The notes: generated from the sequence alone by a model not told the origin. A stretch of DNA of 10,849 bases from Chloroflexota bacterium (GCA_016193545.1 JACPSA010000113.1:1-10849), one strand, 5' to 3'; positions 1 to 5,945 are shown, counted from the first letter of the stretch. Numbers and translations are program-made.

Positions 1-210
1 CATTTCTCCCGGGGTTTTCCGGTTGCTAGCGCTGGCATAACAATGGAGACAATTCAGATTACATTGCCGGGTGCAATTCCAGACTACCACCGGCCGCGGG
101 ATTCCCGGTGCCGGTTTGATAACACCTGCCAGATGCGCCTTAGATTGTCCATAGCGGAGACCATCCCCGGGACTAACCGTATCACAGAGCAGTCGAGATA
201 CTGAAATCAC
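1..210 (-). CDS. Radical SAM protein, AhbC/NirJ haem-biosynthesis type (N-terminal part, runs off left edge)
   Basis: Reading leftward from a GTG at 210-208 gives an open frame of 70 codons to the window edge, beginning MISVSRLLCDTVSPGDGLRYG. About residue 45 it reads VVVWNCTRQCNLNCLHCYAS. This contains the CX3CX2C motif (CNLNCLHC) that holds the 4Fe-4S cluster of radical SAM enzymes, followed by the usual aromatic residue. From family knowledge, the MISVS-LL opening, the SPGD-LRYG stretch and the VVWN-TR-CNL block are typical of the AhbC/NirJ group, which cleaves side chains from decarboxylated sirohaem on the way to haem or haem d1. The start is supported by GGAAGGAG at 228-221, 10 nt upstream, and by a 4-nt overlap (GTGA) with the stop of the HTH gene, so the two are probably translationally coupled. 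The SPASM-type C-terminus is outside the window, so the exact reaction is uncertain. A peptide-modifying radical SAM/SPASM enzyme is the main alternative. Confidence 0.85.
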   Translation of the reverse strand, partial: MISVSRLLCDTVSPGDGLRYGQSKAHLAGVIKPAPGIPRPVVVWNCTRQCNLNCLHCYASASNRKTPGEM

Positions 211-857
211 AGCGAAACGTCTCCTTCCGGCTTAGCCATACTAGCCATACGCTGATGTGCCGCCACCAGCGCCACTAAAGCCTCATCCATAACATGGTCC
301 ACCATCGGTATTGCCTCCACGACACGTCCATTCAGTGCCTCCTTTTTCCTCATCAGGTGAGTCGTGGCATCGATAATGGGATTACGGTGCATAATAAAAG
401 CCCCTACGGCATCAGTGAGGGGCAGACCCAGCTTGGCCAGTGCCTCCCCATGGCTTTGACCGACACTACGAGCCTCTCCGACGATTTCTTCGCGCCGAGA
501 AGACTCGGTAATATACCTGATAATTAGATTGAGCAGACGCCTCCCCAGGTCACCCAGATACTCCTGAGATTCCCGGCTGAGTTGGTTATACCAGGAAGTA
601 GTGCTGAGATAGTTTCGGGCAATATCACGGTGCATCGGGACAGTGTCTTCTAGCTCAACAACCAGGTCCTTAATGCCGAGCACCTTCTGGTGTGAGCCCA
701 TGAACTTTTTCAGCTCTACCCTCGAGTAGCGCCGGTGGCCTCCGGGAGTTATGAAAGCCTTTATCTTACCTTCATCCGTCCACTGACGGAGGGCCGCCTC
801 ACTAACTCCCAGAATATGACTGGCTTCACTGATACTGATTAAGGTTTCCTGGTTCAA
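207..857 (-). CDS. BldC/excisionase-type HTH transcriptional regulator with helical C-terminal domain
   Basis: A 216-residue protein when started at TTG 857. Residues 5-52 form a MerR/BldC-like winged HTH: ISEASHILGVSEAALRQW gives the helix-turn-helix, and the TPGGHRRY wing (37-44) is the family signature. Residues 60-205 are predicted all-helical (for example YLGDLGRRLLNLIIRYI) and loosely resemble the RsbRD-N type helical domain often attached to such HTHs. I see no cobalamin, haem or metal-binding motif there. An upstream TTG at 887 is in frame but has no ribosome binding site, whereas TTG 857 has GAGGAG 6 nt before it, so 857 is preferred. The gene is first in a leftward operon with the radical SAM gene, whose GTG overlaps its TGA. 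It probably controls that operon through the 10-bp-spaced repeats at 940-966; this is inference. Confidence 0.85.
   Translation of the reverse strand: MNQETLISISEASHILGVSEAALRQWTDEGKIKAFITPGGHRRYSRVELKKFMGSHQKVLGIKDLVVELEDTVPMHRDIARNYLSTTSWYNQLSRESQEYLGDLGRRLLNLIIRYITESSRREEIVGEARSVGQSHGEALAKLGLPLTDAVGAFIMHRNPIIDATTHLMRKKEALNGRVVEAIPMVDHVMDEALVALVAAHQRMASMAKPEGDVSL
221..228 (-). promoter_or_regulatory. Ribosome binding site deciding the GTG start of the radical SAM gene
   Basis: GGAAGGAG on the minus strand (228-221) lies inside the end of the HTH gene, 10 nt before the GTG at 210. It is close to the anti-Shine-Dalgarno complement and supports the non-ATG, overlapping start. Confidence 0.7.
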
Positions 858-863
858 AAGCCG

Positions 864-869
864 CTCCTC
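864..869 (-). promoter_or_regulatory. Ribosome binding site deciding the TTG 857 start
   Basis: GAGGAG (869-864, minus strand) sits 6 nt before TTG 857. The longer in-frame TTG start at 887 has no comparable purine run before it. Confidence 0.65.
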
Positions 870-939
870 AGAAATCAACCAAAGCAACAGGACAATAAAA
901 ACCGCTCTTTGCTCCCGGCAAAAAGCAGCGACACTACTT

Positions 940-969
940 AATTCTATAAAATTCTAGGAAAATCTACAA
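940..969 (-). promoter_or_regulatory. Promoter of the HTH/radical SAM operon with three 10-bp-spaced direct repeats (candidate operator)
   Basis: On the plus strand AATTCTA occurs at 940-946 and again at 950-956, and AAATCTA at 960-966: three heptamers at an exact 10-bp period, one helical turn apart. On the minus strand the same DNA holds TTGTAG (969-964), 17 bp, then TAGAAT (946-941), a reasonable -35/-10 pair placing the start near 935. BldC-family HTHs are known to bind AT-rich direct repeats head-to-tail, so autoregulation is a plausible inference. Confidence 0.5.
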
Positions 970-1071
970 TAGATTAGACTACTAGACCATGAAATGTAAA
1001 GGGCGTAATACCCTGTTTTTTGTAAGAAAATTACCTAATTTATGAAAAGCACGCCATATTGTTGAGTGCGC

Positions 1072-1114
1072 AAAAAACAAGTACCTTCACCAGTGTTCCC
1101 CAAAAGGAGAAGGT
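1072..1114 (-). terminator. Possible rho-independent terminator after the DinB genes
   Basis: On the minus strand ACCTTC (1114-1109) can pair with GAAGGT (1088-1083), with a small TCC/GGA pairing inside. The stem is followed by ACTTG and six T (1077-1072). The stem is short, the loop large and the T run not adjacent, and it lies about 120 nt past the DinB stop, so this is only a candidate. Confidence 0.25.
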
Positions 1115-1233
1115 CAAAATTCAATAGGCACGTTAAGAGACTCTGCAAGGGTGCTTAGCGCTCTGCCACTGACATTCAGACCAGAGCCGAAATCACCTGG
1201 CTTAAAATTATTGCCGCCTCACACCGGAATACG

Positions 1234-1755
1234 CTATTTATTGAATCCCCGCTGTATCCCGCGCAGAAAACAGATATGCCCGATGTGCATAGCATTCTCA
1301 CCCAGGCGGCGCGCCAGTATAAGTCCGGCGGTAGGCAGGTTTGAACCCGGGTCAGTAACTTCAGATAGCTTTTCAGGAGTCGCAGACTTGATGTAATCCA
1401 CCGTCTTCTTATAGACCGAGTTGTGGTAAGCCTTCAATAGTTCCAGCTTCGGCACGTGCTTGTGCCAGGCCTTAACCTGCTCCAGAGTATTGCCCGCGCC
1501 TCTATCGGAAAGGGGCACAGGGATACCCAGTTTCTCCTGCCAACCCTCTTTCTCAAATACTTCGCGCTCATGCAGGATAAGAGCGTTCACACGGTTATCC
1601 TCTCCCCGAGTGAAATGCCACAGTATCCAGGCGATGCTGTTACACTCTTCGTTGTACTGCCAGGCAGCTTCTTTCTGAGTCAGCCCTTCCAGCCCCTTTT
1701 GCAAAAAACCCTCACAGTGCTCGTAGGAATACAACATTATTTCTCTTGCTTCCAT
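1234..1755 (-). CDS. DinB-fold protein, paralogue 1
   Basis: A 173-residue four-helix-bundle protein of the DinB/YfiT superfamily, about the usual length. The first metal-ligand helix is NSIAWILWHFTRGED, with His47 in the canonical place. The last helix reads EXXXH (Glu153, His157) followed by IGH, where many members have HXXXH and GQ, so one expected His is Glu here. DinB-fold proteins include metal-dependent thiol S-transferases such as BstA (bacillithiol) and mycothiol-dependent maleylpyruvate isomerase, but many members have no known function, so no reaction is assigned. The start is firm: TAAGGAGG (1767-1760) precedes ATG by 4 nt. The gene is a tandem paralogue of the gene at 1877-2386, sharing NSIA-ILWH-TR-ED, the EGWQ-KLG-PV block and the C-terminal LRG-QRG. 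Confidence 0.88.
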   Translation of the reverse strand: MEAREIMLYSYEHCEGFLQKGLEGLTQKEAAWQYNEECNSIAWILWHFTRGEDNRVNALILHEREVFEKEGWQEKLGIPVPLSDRGAGNTLEQVKAWHKHVPKLELLKAYHNSVYKKTVDYIKSATPEKLSEVTDPGSNLPTAGLILARRLGENAMHIGHICFLRGIQRGFNK

Positions 1756-1790
1756 AATACCTCCTTAAGATTTCCGGTCTAAGTAATCGT

Positions 1791-1819
1791 ATTGTAACTA
1801 ACAATCAGTGACAAGTAAA
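1791..1819 (-). promoter_or_regulatory. Promoter of DinB paralogue 1
   Basis: On the minus strand TTTACT (1819-1814), a 17-bp spacer and TACAAT (1796-1791) form a good sigma-70-type promoter 35 nt before the ATG. The same hexamers occur before paralogue 2, suggesting the promoter was duplicated with the gene. Confidence 0.6.
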
Positions 1820-1876
1820 GCGCCACCGTAGTGACCACATTAATGACAATACGTTATGATAATACATCGACCCGAG

Positions 1877-2386
1877 CTACTTACCCAACCCCCGCTGCAC
1901 CCCGCGCAGATAGGCAATCTGTCCCACATGCAGGGCAATCTCAGTAGTAATGCGGGTCAATATAGCGCCTACCGAATCGCTGGAGCGGTCAGGACGAGGT
2001 ACTTCCGATAGCTTCTCGATATTGACTGTCCCGATAAAATCCAGCGTTTTCTGCCGCACCGAGTCGGCATATCCCCGGATAATTCCCAGCTCGGGCACCG
2101 TCCAGGCCTGGAGCTGCTCCGCGGTATACTCGTAGCCCGTCCCTTTGACCGGAGTACCCAGCTTCTGCTGCCAGCCTTCACTCTCGTAGACCTCAGGCTG
2201 GTGCTGAATCACACGATTGACAAAGAAGTCTTCCACCCGGGTGACATGCCAGAGTATAAAAGCAATGCTATTGCATTCAGCGCACGGACTCCATGCAGCT
2301 TCTTCCTGAGTCAGCCCATCTAGCGCCCCGGTCTGGTACCCCCGGCTCTGTTCTAGAGACCGCAGTAACACTTCCTTAGCCTCCAT
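1877..2386 (-). CDS. DinB-fold protein, paralogue 2
   Basis: A 169-residue DinB-superfamily protein. It carries NSIAFILWHVTRVED with His47, and in the last helix Glu149-X3-His153 followed by VGQ, so the same Glu-for-His change as its neighbour is present while the usual GQ is kept. The frame is open upstream to an ATG at 2563, but that extension has no ribosome binding site, reads through the promoter and matches nothing. ATG 2386 has GGAGG 4 nt before it and gives MEAKEV, parallel to MEAREI in paralogue 1. It lies upstream of paralogue 1 with about 120 bp between them, and each gene has its own promoter. The metal-bound fold and a possible thiol-transferase role are from family knowledge only. 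Confidence 0.88.
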   Translation of the reverse strand: MEAKEVLLRSLEQSRGYQTGALDGLTQEEAAWSPCAECNSIAFILWHVTRVEDFFVNRVIQHQPEVYESEGWQQKLGTPVKGTGYEYTAEQLQAWTVPELGIIRGYADSVRQKTLDFIGTVNIEKLSEVPRPDRSSDSVGAILTRITTEIALHVGQIAYLRGVQRGLGK

Positions 2387-2390
2387 AATA

Positions 2391-2397
2391 CCTCCAA
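2391..2397 (-). promoter_or_regulatory. Ribosome binding site deciding the ATG 2386 start
   Basis: TTGGAGG (2397-2391, minus strand) is followed by TATT and ATG. The stretch GGAGGTATTATGGA is identical in both DinB paralogues, which fixes the start and shows the leaders are homologous. Confidence 0.75.
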
Positions 2398-2418
2398 CCG
2401 CTCTTTGTTTTCCAAAGC

Positions 2419-2448
2419 ATTGTAACTGGCAAGTAATAGAGAAGTAAA
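2419..2448 (-). promoter_or_regulatory. Promoter of DinB paralogue 2
   Basis: On the minus strand TTTACT (2448-2443), an 18-bp spacer and TACAAT (2424-2419) match the hexamers in front of paralogue 1. The -10 is 32 nt from the ATG. Confidence 0.6.
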
Positions 2449-2503
2449 GAACTGCAGTCACAGTGAAGCGTGTTGCTGAAAGAAGCCAGCAAGGAGTGAG
2501 TAA

Positions 2504-2532
2504 TTGAGTAATAGTGAGTAATATGGTACTAT
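2504..2532 (+). promoter_or_regulatory. Candidate promoter for the acyltransferase/glycosyltransferase operon
   Basis: TTGAGT (2504-2509), 17 bp, TACTAT (2527-2532) is a fair sigma-70-type match, divergent from the DinB 2 promoter. It would give a leader of about 150 nt containing the palindromic repeat at 2578-2632. A second, weaker possibility nearer the gene is TTGCTT (2650-2655), 17 bp, TAAACT (2673-2678), which would make the mRNA almost leaderless and fit the lack of a ribosome binding site. The region also has GAGTAAT three times (2498, 2506, 2516). Confidence 0.4.
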
Positions 2533-2577
2533 TCGGTTTTGGCTCGCCACCGGACCTCGCCACAGGTGGTTGGTGAT

Positions 2578-2632
2578 GTCATTGCGAGCCGACCCGCCTG
2601 CCGAGCCCTGGCGGGCAGGAGGCGAAGCAATC
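2578..2632. repeat. REP-like palindromic intergenic repeat
   Basis: The ends GTCATTGCGAGCC and GGCGAAGCAATCC match the widespread bacterial intergenic repeat of the form GTCATTGCGAG...CGAAGCAATC. ATTGC (2581-2585) pairs with GCAAT (2627-2631) and GCC (2588-2590) with GGC (2621-2623). Inside, CCTGCC (2597-2602) pairs with GGCAGG (2614-2619), or alternatively CCCGCC (2593-2598) with GGCGGG (2610-2615). The GC-rich core contrasts with AT-rich flanks. Such elements usually occur in many copies per genome; only one is in this window. Confidence 0.7.
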
Positions 2633-2691
2633 CGTATAAATCTTCGAGGTTGCTTCAAGTACACTAAAATGGTAAACTTTAATCTACACAT

Positions 2692-3672
2692 ATGGAAACC
2701 GCCGTTACCCAGGAGAGTTTTGACAGCCTGGCTGACTACTGGGCTGACTCGAGTCATCAGTTGAGATGGAATGCGGTCTTTGTCCTGCCGGCCTGGCTGA
2801 AGGTGTGGTGGCAAGAGCTTAACTCCGATGCCGAGCTATATCTTCGTGCAGTCAGACAGGGAAAGAAAATTATTGGCATTGCTCCCCTGCTAGTGAGAGA
2901 CGGGAAAGCGTCTATTATCGGCAGCGCTGATGTCTGTGACTACCTCGATTTCATCGTTACCCCCGGTATGGAGAATGATTTCTTTACTACCTTGCTGGAT
3001 GATTTGAGGCAGAAGGGCATCAGTCAGCTAGACCTGGGACCCCTGAGACCTGATTCCACGGTCCTCACCAACCTGGTGGGTATCGCCGAGCAACGAAAGT
3101 ACGAAGTAATCTGCCACCCGGAGGATGTCTCCCTGGAGCTGGATTTACCGGCGACGTGGGACGAGTATCTGGCGGTCCTCACCACAAAGCAGCGCCACGA
3201 AGTAAGGCGCAAACTAAGAAGACTGCAGAAAGCCGGTAAGATAGATTACCGTTGCGTTAACGGAAATCGACCGGTTGAAGATTCTATGGACACCTTTTTA
3301 AAGCTCTTTGCGCTGGCCCGGCAGGAGAAAGCCGACTTCATGAACGCCCGCAGAGAATCGTTTTTCCGGTCGTTAGTCAGAGTTATGGGCGAGATTGGAT
3401 TACTGAGGTTCGGCATTCTGGAATTGGACGGCGTACGGGCGGCGATGATTATGGGTTTCGACTACAACGGCGCAATATACCTTTACAATAGCGCCTATGA
3501 CCCACAATACGACTCTTTAAGTGTAGGACTACTCTGCAAAGTCTTCGGCATTAAACAGAGTATTGAGAGCGGTAAGAAAAAGTGGGACTTCCTCAAAGGC
3601 GACGAAACCTACAAAACCCATCTGGGCGGGCGAGAAGTCCCTTTATACCGCTGCCAGATAACAATCAAATGA
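2692..3672 (+). CDS. CelD/FemAB-like GNAT-fold acyltransferase
   Basis: A 326-residue protein of the Acetyltransf_6 (CelD/BcsL) group, related in fold to FemAB. An N-terminal GNAT-like half (about 28-150) includes FVLPAWLKVWWQEL, the usual opening of the family, and GIAPLLV. The second half (about 155-305) has the basic helix TKQRHEVRRKLRRL, a strand pair around GFDYNGAIYLYNSAYDP, and the characteristic WDFLKGDETYK (298-308) near the end. Relatives act on cell-surface or exported glycans, or transfer aminoacyl groups; the substrate here cannot be read. ATG 2692 lacks a ribosome binding site, and TTG 2761 is an alternative, but the N-terminal residues argue for the longer form. The GT4 gene starts 22 bp after its stop, so the two are probably one operon acting on the same product. 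Confidence 0.82.
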   Translation: METAVTQESFDSLADYWADSSHQLRWNAVFVLPAWLKVWWQELNSDAELYLRAVRQGKKIIGIAPLLVRDGKASIIGSADVCDYLDFIVTPGMENDFFTTLLDDLRQKGISQLDLGPLRPDSTVLTNLVGIAEQRKYEVICHPEDVSLELDLPATWDEYLAVLTTKQRHEVRRKLRRLQKAGKIDYRCVNGNRPVEDSMDTFLKLFALARQEKADFMNARRESFFRSLVRVMGEIGLLRFGILELDGVRAAMIMGFDYNGAIYLYNSAYDPQYDSLSVGLLCKVFGIKQSIESGKKKWDFLKGDETYKTHLGGREVPLYRCQITIK

Positions 3673-3694
3673 TAACGGGGAGAATAGAACTCTG

Positions 3695-4924
3695 ATGGTA
3701 GCCGGTCAACTGCGAATAGCCATGCTCAGCGCCCACAGCTGTCCCGTAGGGACTTTAGGTGCTAAAGATACCGGCGGCATGAGTGTCTACATCAGGGAAC
3801 TGGCCGGGGAACTGGGTAAACAGGGCCATTCGGTAGATGTCTATACCCGCGTTCATGACCCGAAAGACCCCCAGATTGTTACTCTCGGACAGAACGCCCG
3901 GCTTATTCACCTCAGTGCCGGCGACGAGGAGATAAATAAGCTGGACGTTTATAATTATCTGCCCGACTTTATCAGCAACCTGGAGAGTTTCCGCCAGAAT
4001 AATAACCTCCAATATGACCTCATCTTTAGCCATTACTGGATGTCGGGCTGGGTGGGGCAACGGCTACAACAGTATTGGGGCGTTCCCCACATTATTAAGT
4101 TCCACACACTCGGCGCGATTAAGAATACCTTTGACATCGGCGAGAGGGAACCCGAACTCCGTATCGAGACGGAAAGAGAGCTGGTCCGAAACTGCCAGCG
4201 CATCATCGCCTCAACAGGACAGGAAAGGCAGGAACTCTTACGGCATTATGGCGCCGCCACGGAGAGAGTGAGCATCATCCCCTGCGGTGTAAACCTGGAG
4301 CGATTCCAGCCTGTGGACAAGAAGACGGCCAGACAGCAGCTAGGCTTGCCTGACGACAAGGTTATACTTTTCGTCGGGCGGATTGAGCCGTTAAAAGGTA
4401 TCACCCGGTTAATAGAAGCGATGCCTCACCTGCAAAATGGCCATAAGCCGAGGCTAATAATCATCGGCGGTGATAAAAACAGCCATGGTGAGATGGAAAG
4501 ACTACAGAGTCTGTGCCACGAACTCCGTATAGCGGATTCGGTTTCTTTCCCGGGCATGATAAAGCAGGAGAAACTACCCTATTATTACAGTGCGGCTGAT
4601 ACCTGTGTGGTGCCATCTTATTACGAAAGCTTCGGCCTGGTTGCCCTGGAATCCCTCGCCTGCGGCACGCCGGTAGTAGCCACCGATGTCGGCGACCTTA
4701 AACATATCATCCGGCAGGGAGAAACGGGCTATGTGGTTACTGACAATAATCCCCACCACCTCGCCGATAAGATAGCCTTAGTTCTTTCCAAGCCCAGCGC
4801 TGATAACGGGAATACCCTGTCAATACGGGCATCAGTCAGCCAGTTCAGCTGGTCAAATATTGCTGAGACAATTATTAGAGAGTGCCATGTGGTGCTGGCT
4901 GATTATTTTGCCACCGTAACCTAG
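3695..4924 (+). CDS. GT4 family glycosyltransferase, MshA-like
   Basis: A 409-residue GT-B enzyme. The N-terminal domain has the acceptor-side TGGMSVYIRELAGEL (about 26-40), SHYWMSGWVG (112-121) and HTLGAIKN (137-144). The C-terminal nucleotide-sugar domain has GRIEPLKG (228-235, Arg229 and Lys234) and the EX7E motif in ESFGLVALE (Glu311, Glu319), followed by GTPVVATDVGDL. Overall it resembles MshA, which makes GlcNAc-inositol phosphate for mycothiol, more than a generic mannosyltransferase. Aligned by eye from memory to Corynebacterium MshA, the inositol-phosphate ligands Lys, Tyr, Thr and Arg seem matched by Lys82, Tyr114, Thr138 and probably Arg156. Sucrose-phosphate-synthase-like enzymes share much of this, so the acceptor is uncertain. 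The ribosome binding site GGGGAG lies 13 nt before ATG 3695, rather far; ATG 3722 is a shorter alternative. Its stop shares a CTAG with the convergent GNAT gene. Confidence 0.85.
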   Translation: MVAGQLRIAMLSAHSCPVGTLGAKDTGGMSVYIRELAGELGKQGHSVDVYTRVHDPKDPQIVTLGQNARLIHLSAGDEEINKLDVYNYLPDFISNLESFRQNNNLQYDLIFSHYWMSGWVGQRLQQYWGVPHIIKFHTLGAIKNTFDIGEREPELRIETERELVRNCQRIIASTGQERQELLRHYGAATERVSIIPCGVNLERFQPVDKKTARQQLGLPDDKVILFVGRIEPLKGITRLIEAMPHLQNGHKPRLIIIGGDKNSHGEMERLQSLCHELRIADSVSFPGMIKQEKLPYYYSAADTCVVPSYYESFGLVALESLACGTPVVATDVGDLKHIIRQGETGYVVTDNNPHHLADKIALVLSKPSADNGNTLSIRASVSQFSWSNIAETIIRECHVVLADYFATVT

Positions 4925-5853
4925 TTTATTGCTTTTTCGTACCACAAGCTGCTCGCCTGAAGCTCAAAACCAACCGACCGGTAAAGGGCATAAGCCACTT
5001 TATTTTCACTATCCACAGTCAACTCAACCACCGACAGACCTTTACACTTGAGATAGTCTAACCCGGCTAACAGCACTCTTTTACCCACTCCCCTACCCCG
5101 GTAATCCGGGTCCACACCGAGCATCAACAGCCGCCCTTTTCTTTCGCTACTGTCTGCTTCCCCATCACTGACTATCCCCGTCCAGCAATAGCCAATGACC
5201 TTATCTCCATTGTAGGCAAGAACTACATCCTCTGGGGAATAGCTGCTGGAATTAATCAGGTAGGTTATCTCCTCCACAGTGTTGGGATTATAGCCCCAGG
5301 TACCGGCAAAGGACCGGTTCTGAATAAAAGTTAGTTTGTCGCCTTCATCATACCGCATATGGCGGTACCCCAGGGTAGCCGGGTCGAAATCCGTCCAGCA
5401 AACCTCACTTATCTCCAGCCTCAGTTCGAGAAACCGGCGGACACAGGCAAAATCCAGTCTGGATAGCACCTCTTTAGCCACCGCATTTTCCTGGGTGATA
5501 TTGACGTGGGCCACTTTCACGCCCAGCTCTTTCGCTCGCTGCATGGCATAACCAACCAGCCTAGTCGCCAGTCCCTTCCGGCGGTGCTCAGGCTGCACCC
5601 AGCAATCTAGAATAACGCGCCCGATACCCGGATTCGGGGCAATATCCAGATAGCCAACAATGTTCCCGTCGGTCTCGATAACAAACAGGTCGTGTTCCGG
5701 AGAATAGTTTGGCCGCCCCAAATTCTCAGCCACAATCCGGGACGAAATATAACGTCGGAAAGGCTTCAACTTTTCCGCCTCAATACTTAACCGGACAAAC
5801 TCATCGGAATCAGCCGGCCGAAAGTTTCTAATAGTATAATGGGAATTGTTCAT
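4921..5853 (-). CDS. Tandem GNAT N-acetyltransferase, MshD-like architecture
   Basis: A 310-residue protein with two GNAT domains. Domain 1 (about 6-148) has the acetyl-CoA loop in VQPEHRRKGLATRLV (Arg91-X2-Gly94-X-Ala96). Domain 2 (about 162-308) has VDPDYRGRGVGKRVL (Arg252-X2-Gly255-X-Gly257), followed by the NKVAYALYRSVGF block typical of RimI-like domains. Two fused GNAT domains of about 300 residues is the layout of mycothiol synthase MshD. In MshD one domain is degenerate, while here both motif-A loops look intact. NRSFAGTWGYNP (179-190) recalls the substrate-facing segment between the MshD domains. The ribosome binding site is weak (AGGA 3 nt before ATG 5853). The gene is divergent from the PIG-L deacetylase across a symmetric promoter and convergent with the GT4 gene. 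Generic acetylation of a small amine is the alternative. Confidence 0.85.
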   Translation of the reverse strand: MNNSHYTIRNFRPADSDEFVRLSIEAEKLKPFRRYISSRIVAENLGRPNYSPEHDLFVIETDGNIVGYLDIAPNPGIGRVILDCWVQPEHRRKGLATRLVGYAMQRAKELGVKVAHVNITQENAVAKEVLSRLDFACVRRFLELRLEISEVCWTDFDPATLGYRHMRYDEGDKLTFIQNRSFAGTWGYNPNTVEEITYLINSSSYSPEDVVLAYNGDKVIGYCWTGIVSDGEADSSERKGRLLMLGVDPDYRGRGVGKRVLLAGLDYLKCKGLSVVELTVDSENKVAYALYRSVGFELQASSLWYEKAIN

Positions 5854-5876
5854 ATTCCTGACAGCACTTGGACTAA

Positions 5877-5906
5877 ATTGTATCAGCCTGAGAAATGTTA
5901 TACAAT
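5877..5906. promoter_or_regulatory. Two-fold symmetric divergent promoter for the GNAT and PIG-L genes
   Basis: ATTGTAT (5877-5883) and ATACAAT (5900-5906) are a perfect 7-bp inverted repeat with a 16-bp spacer. Rightward this reads TTGTAT (5878-5883), 17 bp, TACAAT (5901-5906). Leftward it reads TTGTAT (5905-5900), 17 bp, TACAAT (5882-5877). Each half therefore carries the -35 of one promoter and the -10 of the other, and transcription in the two directions should be mutually exclusive at any instant. Confidence 0.6.
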
Positions 5907-5929
5907 GTTTTATTACAGTTTCTCAAATC

Positions 5930-5936
5930 AAGGAGG
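5930..5936 (+). promoter_or_regulatory. Ribosome binding site deciding the ATG 5946 start of the PIG-L gene
   Basis: AAGGAGG lies 9 nt before ATG 5946. The in-frame upstream ATG at 5895 overlaps the -10 region and has no ribosome binding site, so the longer form is rejected. Confidence 0.8.
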
Positions 5937-5945
5937 CCCAAGATA

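Larger units (their letters stand above)
858..1233. other. 376-bp intergenic region
   Basis: Apart from the ribosome binding site at 864-869, the promoter/operator at 940-969 and a weak terminator candidate at 1072-1114, I see nothing convincing here. There is no coding frame with a start signal, no riboswitch-like fold and no longer repeat. The stretch 970-1070 is AT-rich. Confidence 0.5.
2387..2691. other. 305-bp divergent intergenic region
   Basis: It holds the DinB 2 promoter and ribosome binding site, the triple GAGTAAT motif, the rightward promoter candidate and the REP-like palindrome. Open frames crossing it (such as one starting at 2570) run through the repeat, lack a ribosome binding site and are not considered genes. 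Confidence 0.55.

Noticed and set aside
998..1021. AGGG...CCCT followed by a T run, a possible rightward terminator
   Set aside because: Only a four-base-pair stem, and there is no rightward gene upstream for it to terminate.
1151..1396. Rightward open frame of 81 codons over the end of DinB paralogue 1
   Set aside because: No ribosome binding site, low-complexity Pro/Arg-rich translation, and it is antisense to a clear DinB gene.
2387..2563. N-terminal extension of DinB paralogue 2 to ATG 2563
   Set aside because: The extra 59 residues cross the promoter, have no ribosome binding site and have no counterpart in paralogue 1, whose start is fixed by a strong one.
2458..2814. Leftward open frame through the REP-like repeat
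   Set aside because: It reads through the palindrome and the start of the acyltransferase gene, with no start signal and no family resemblance.
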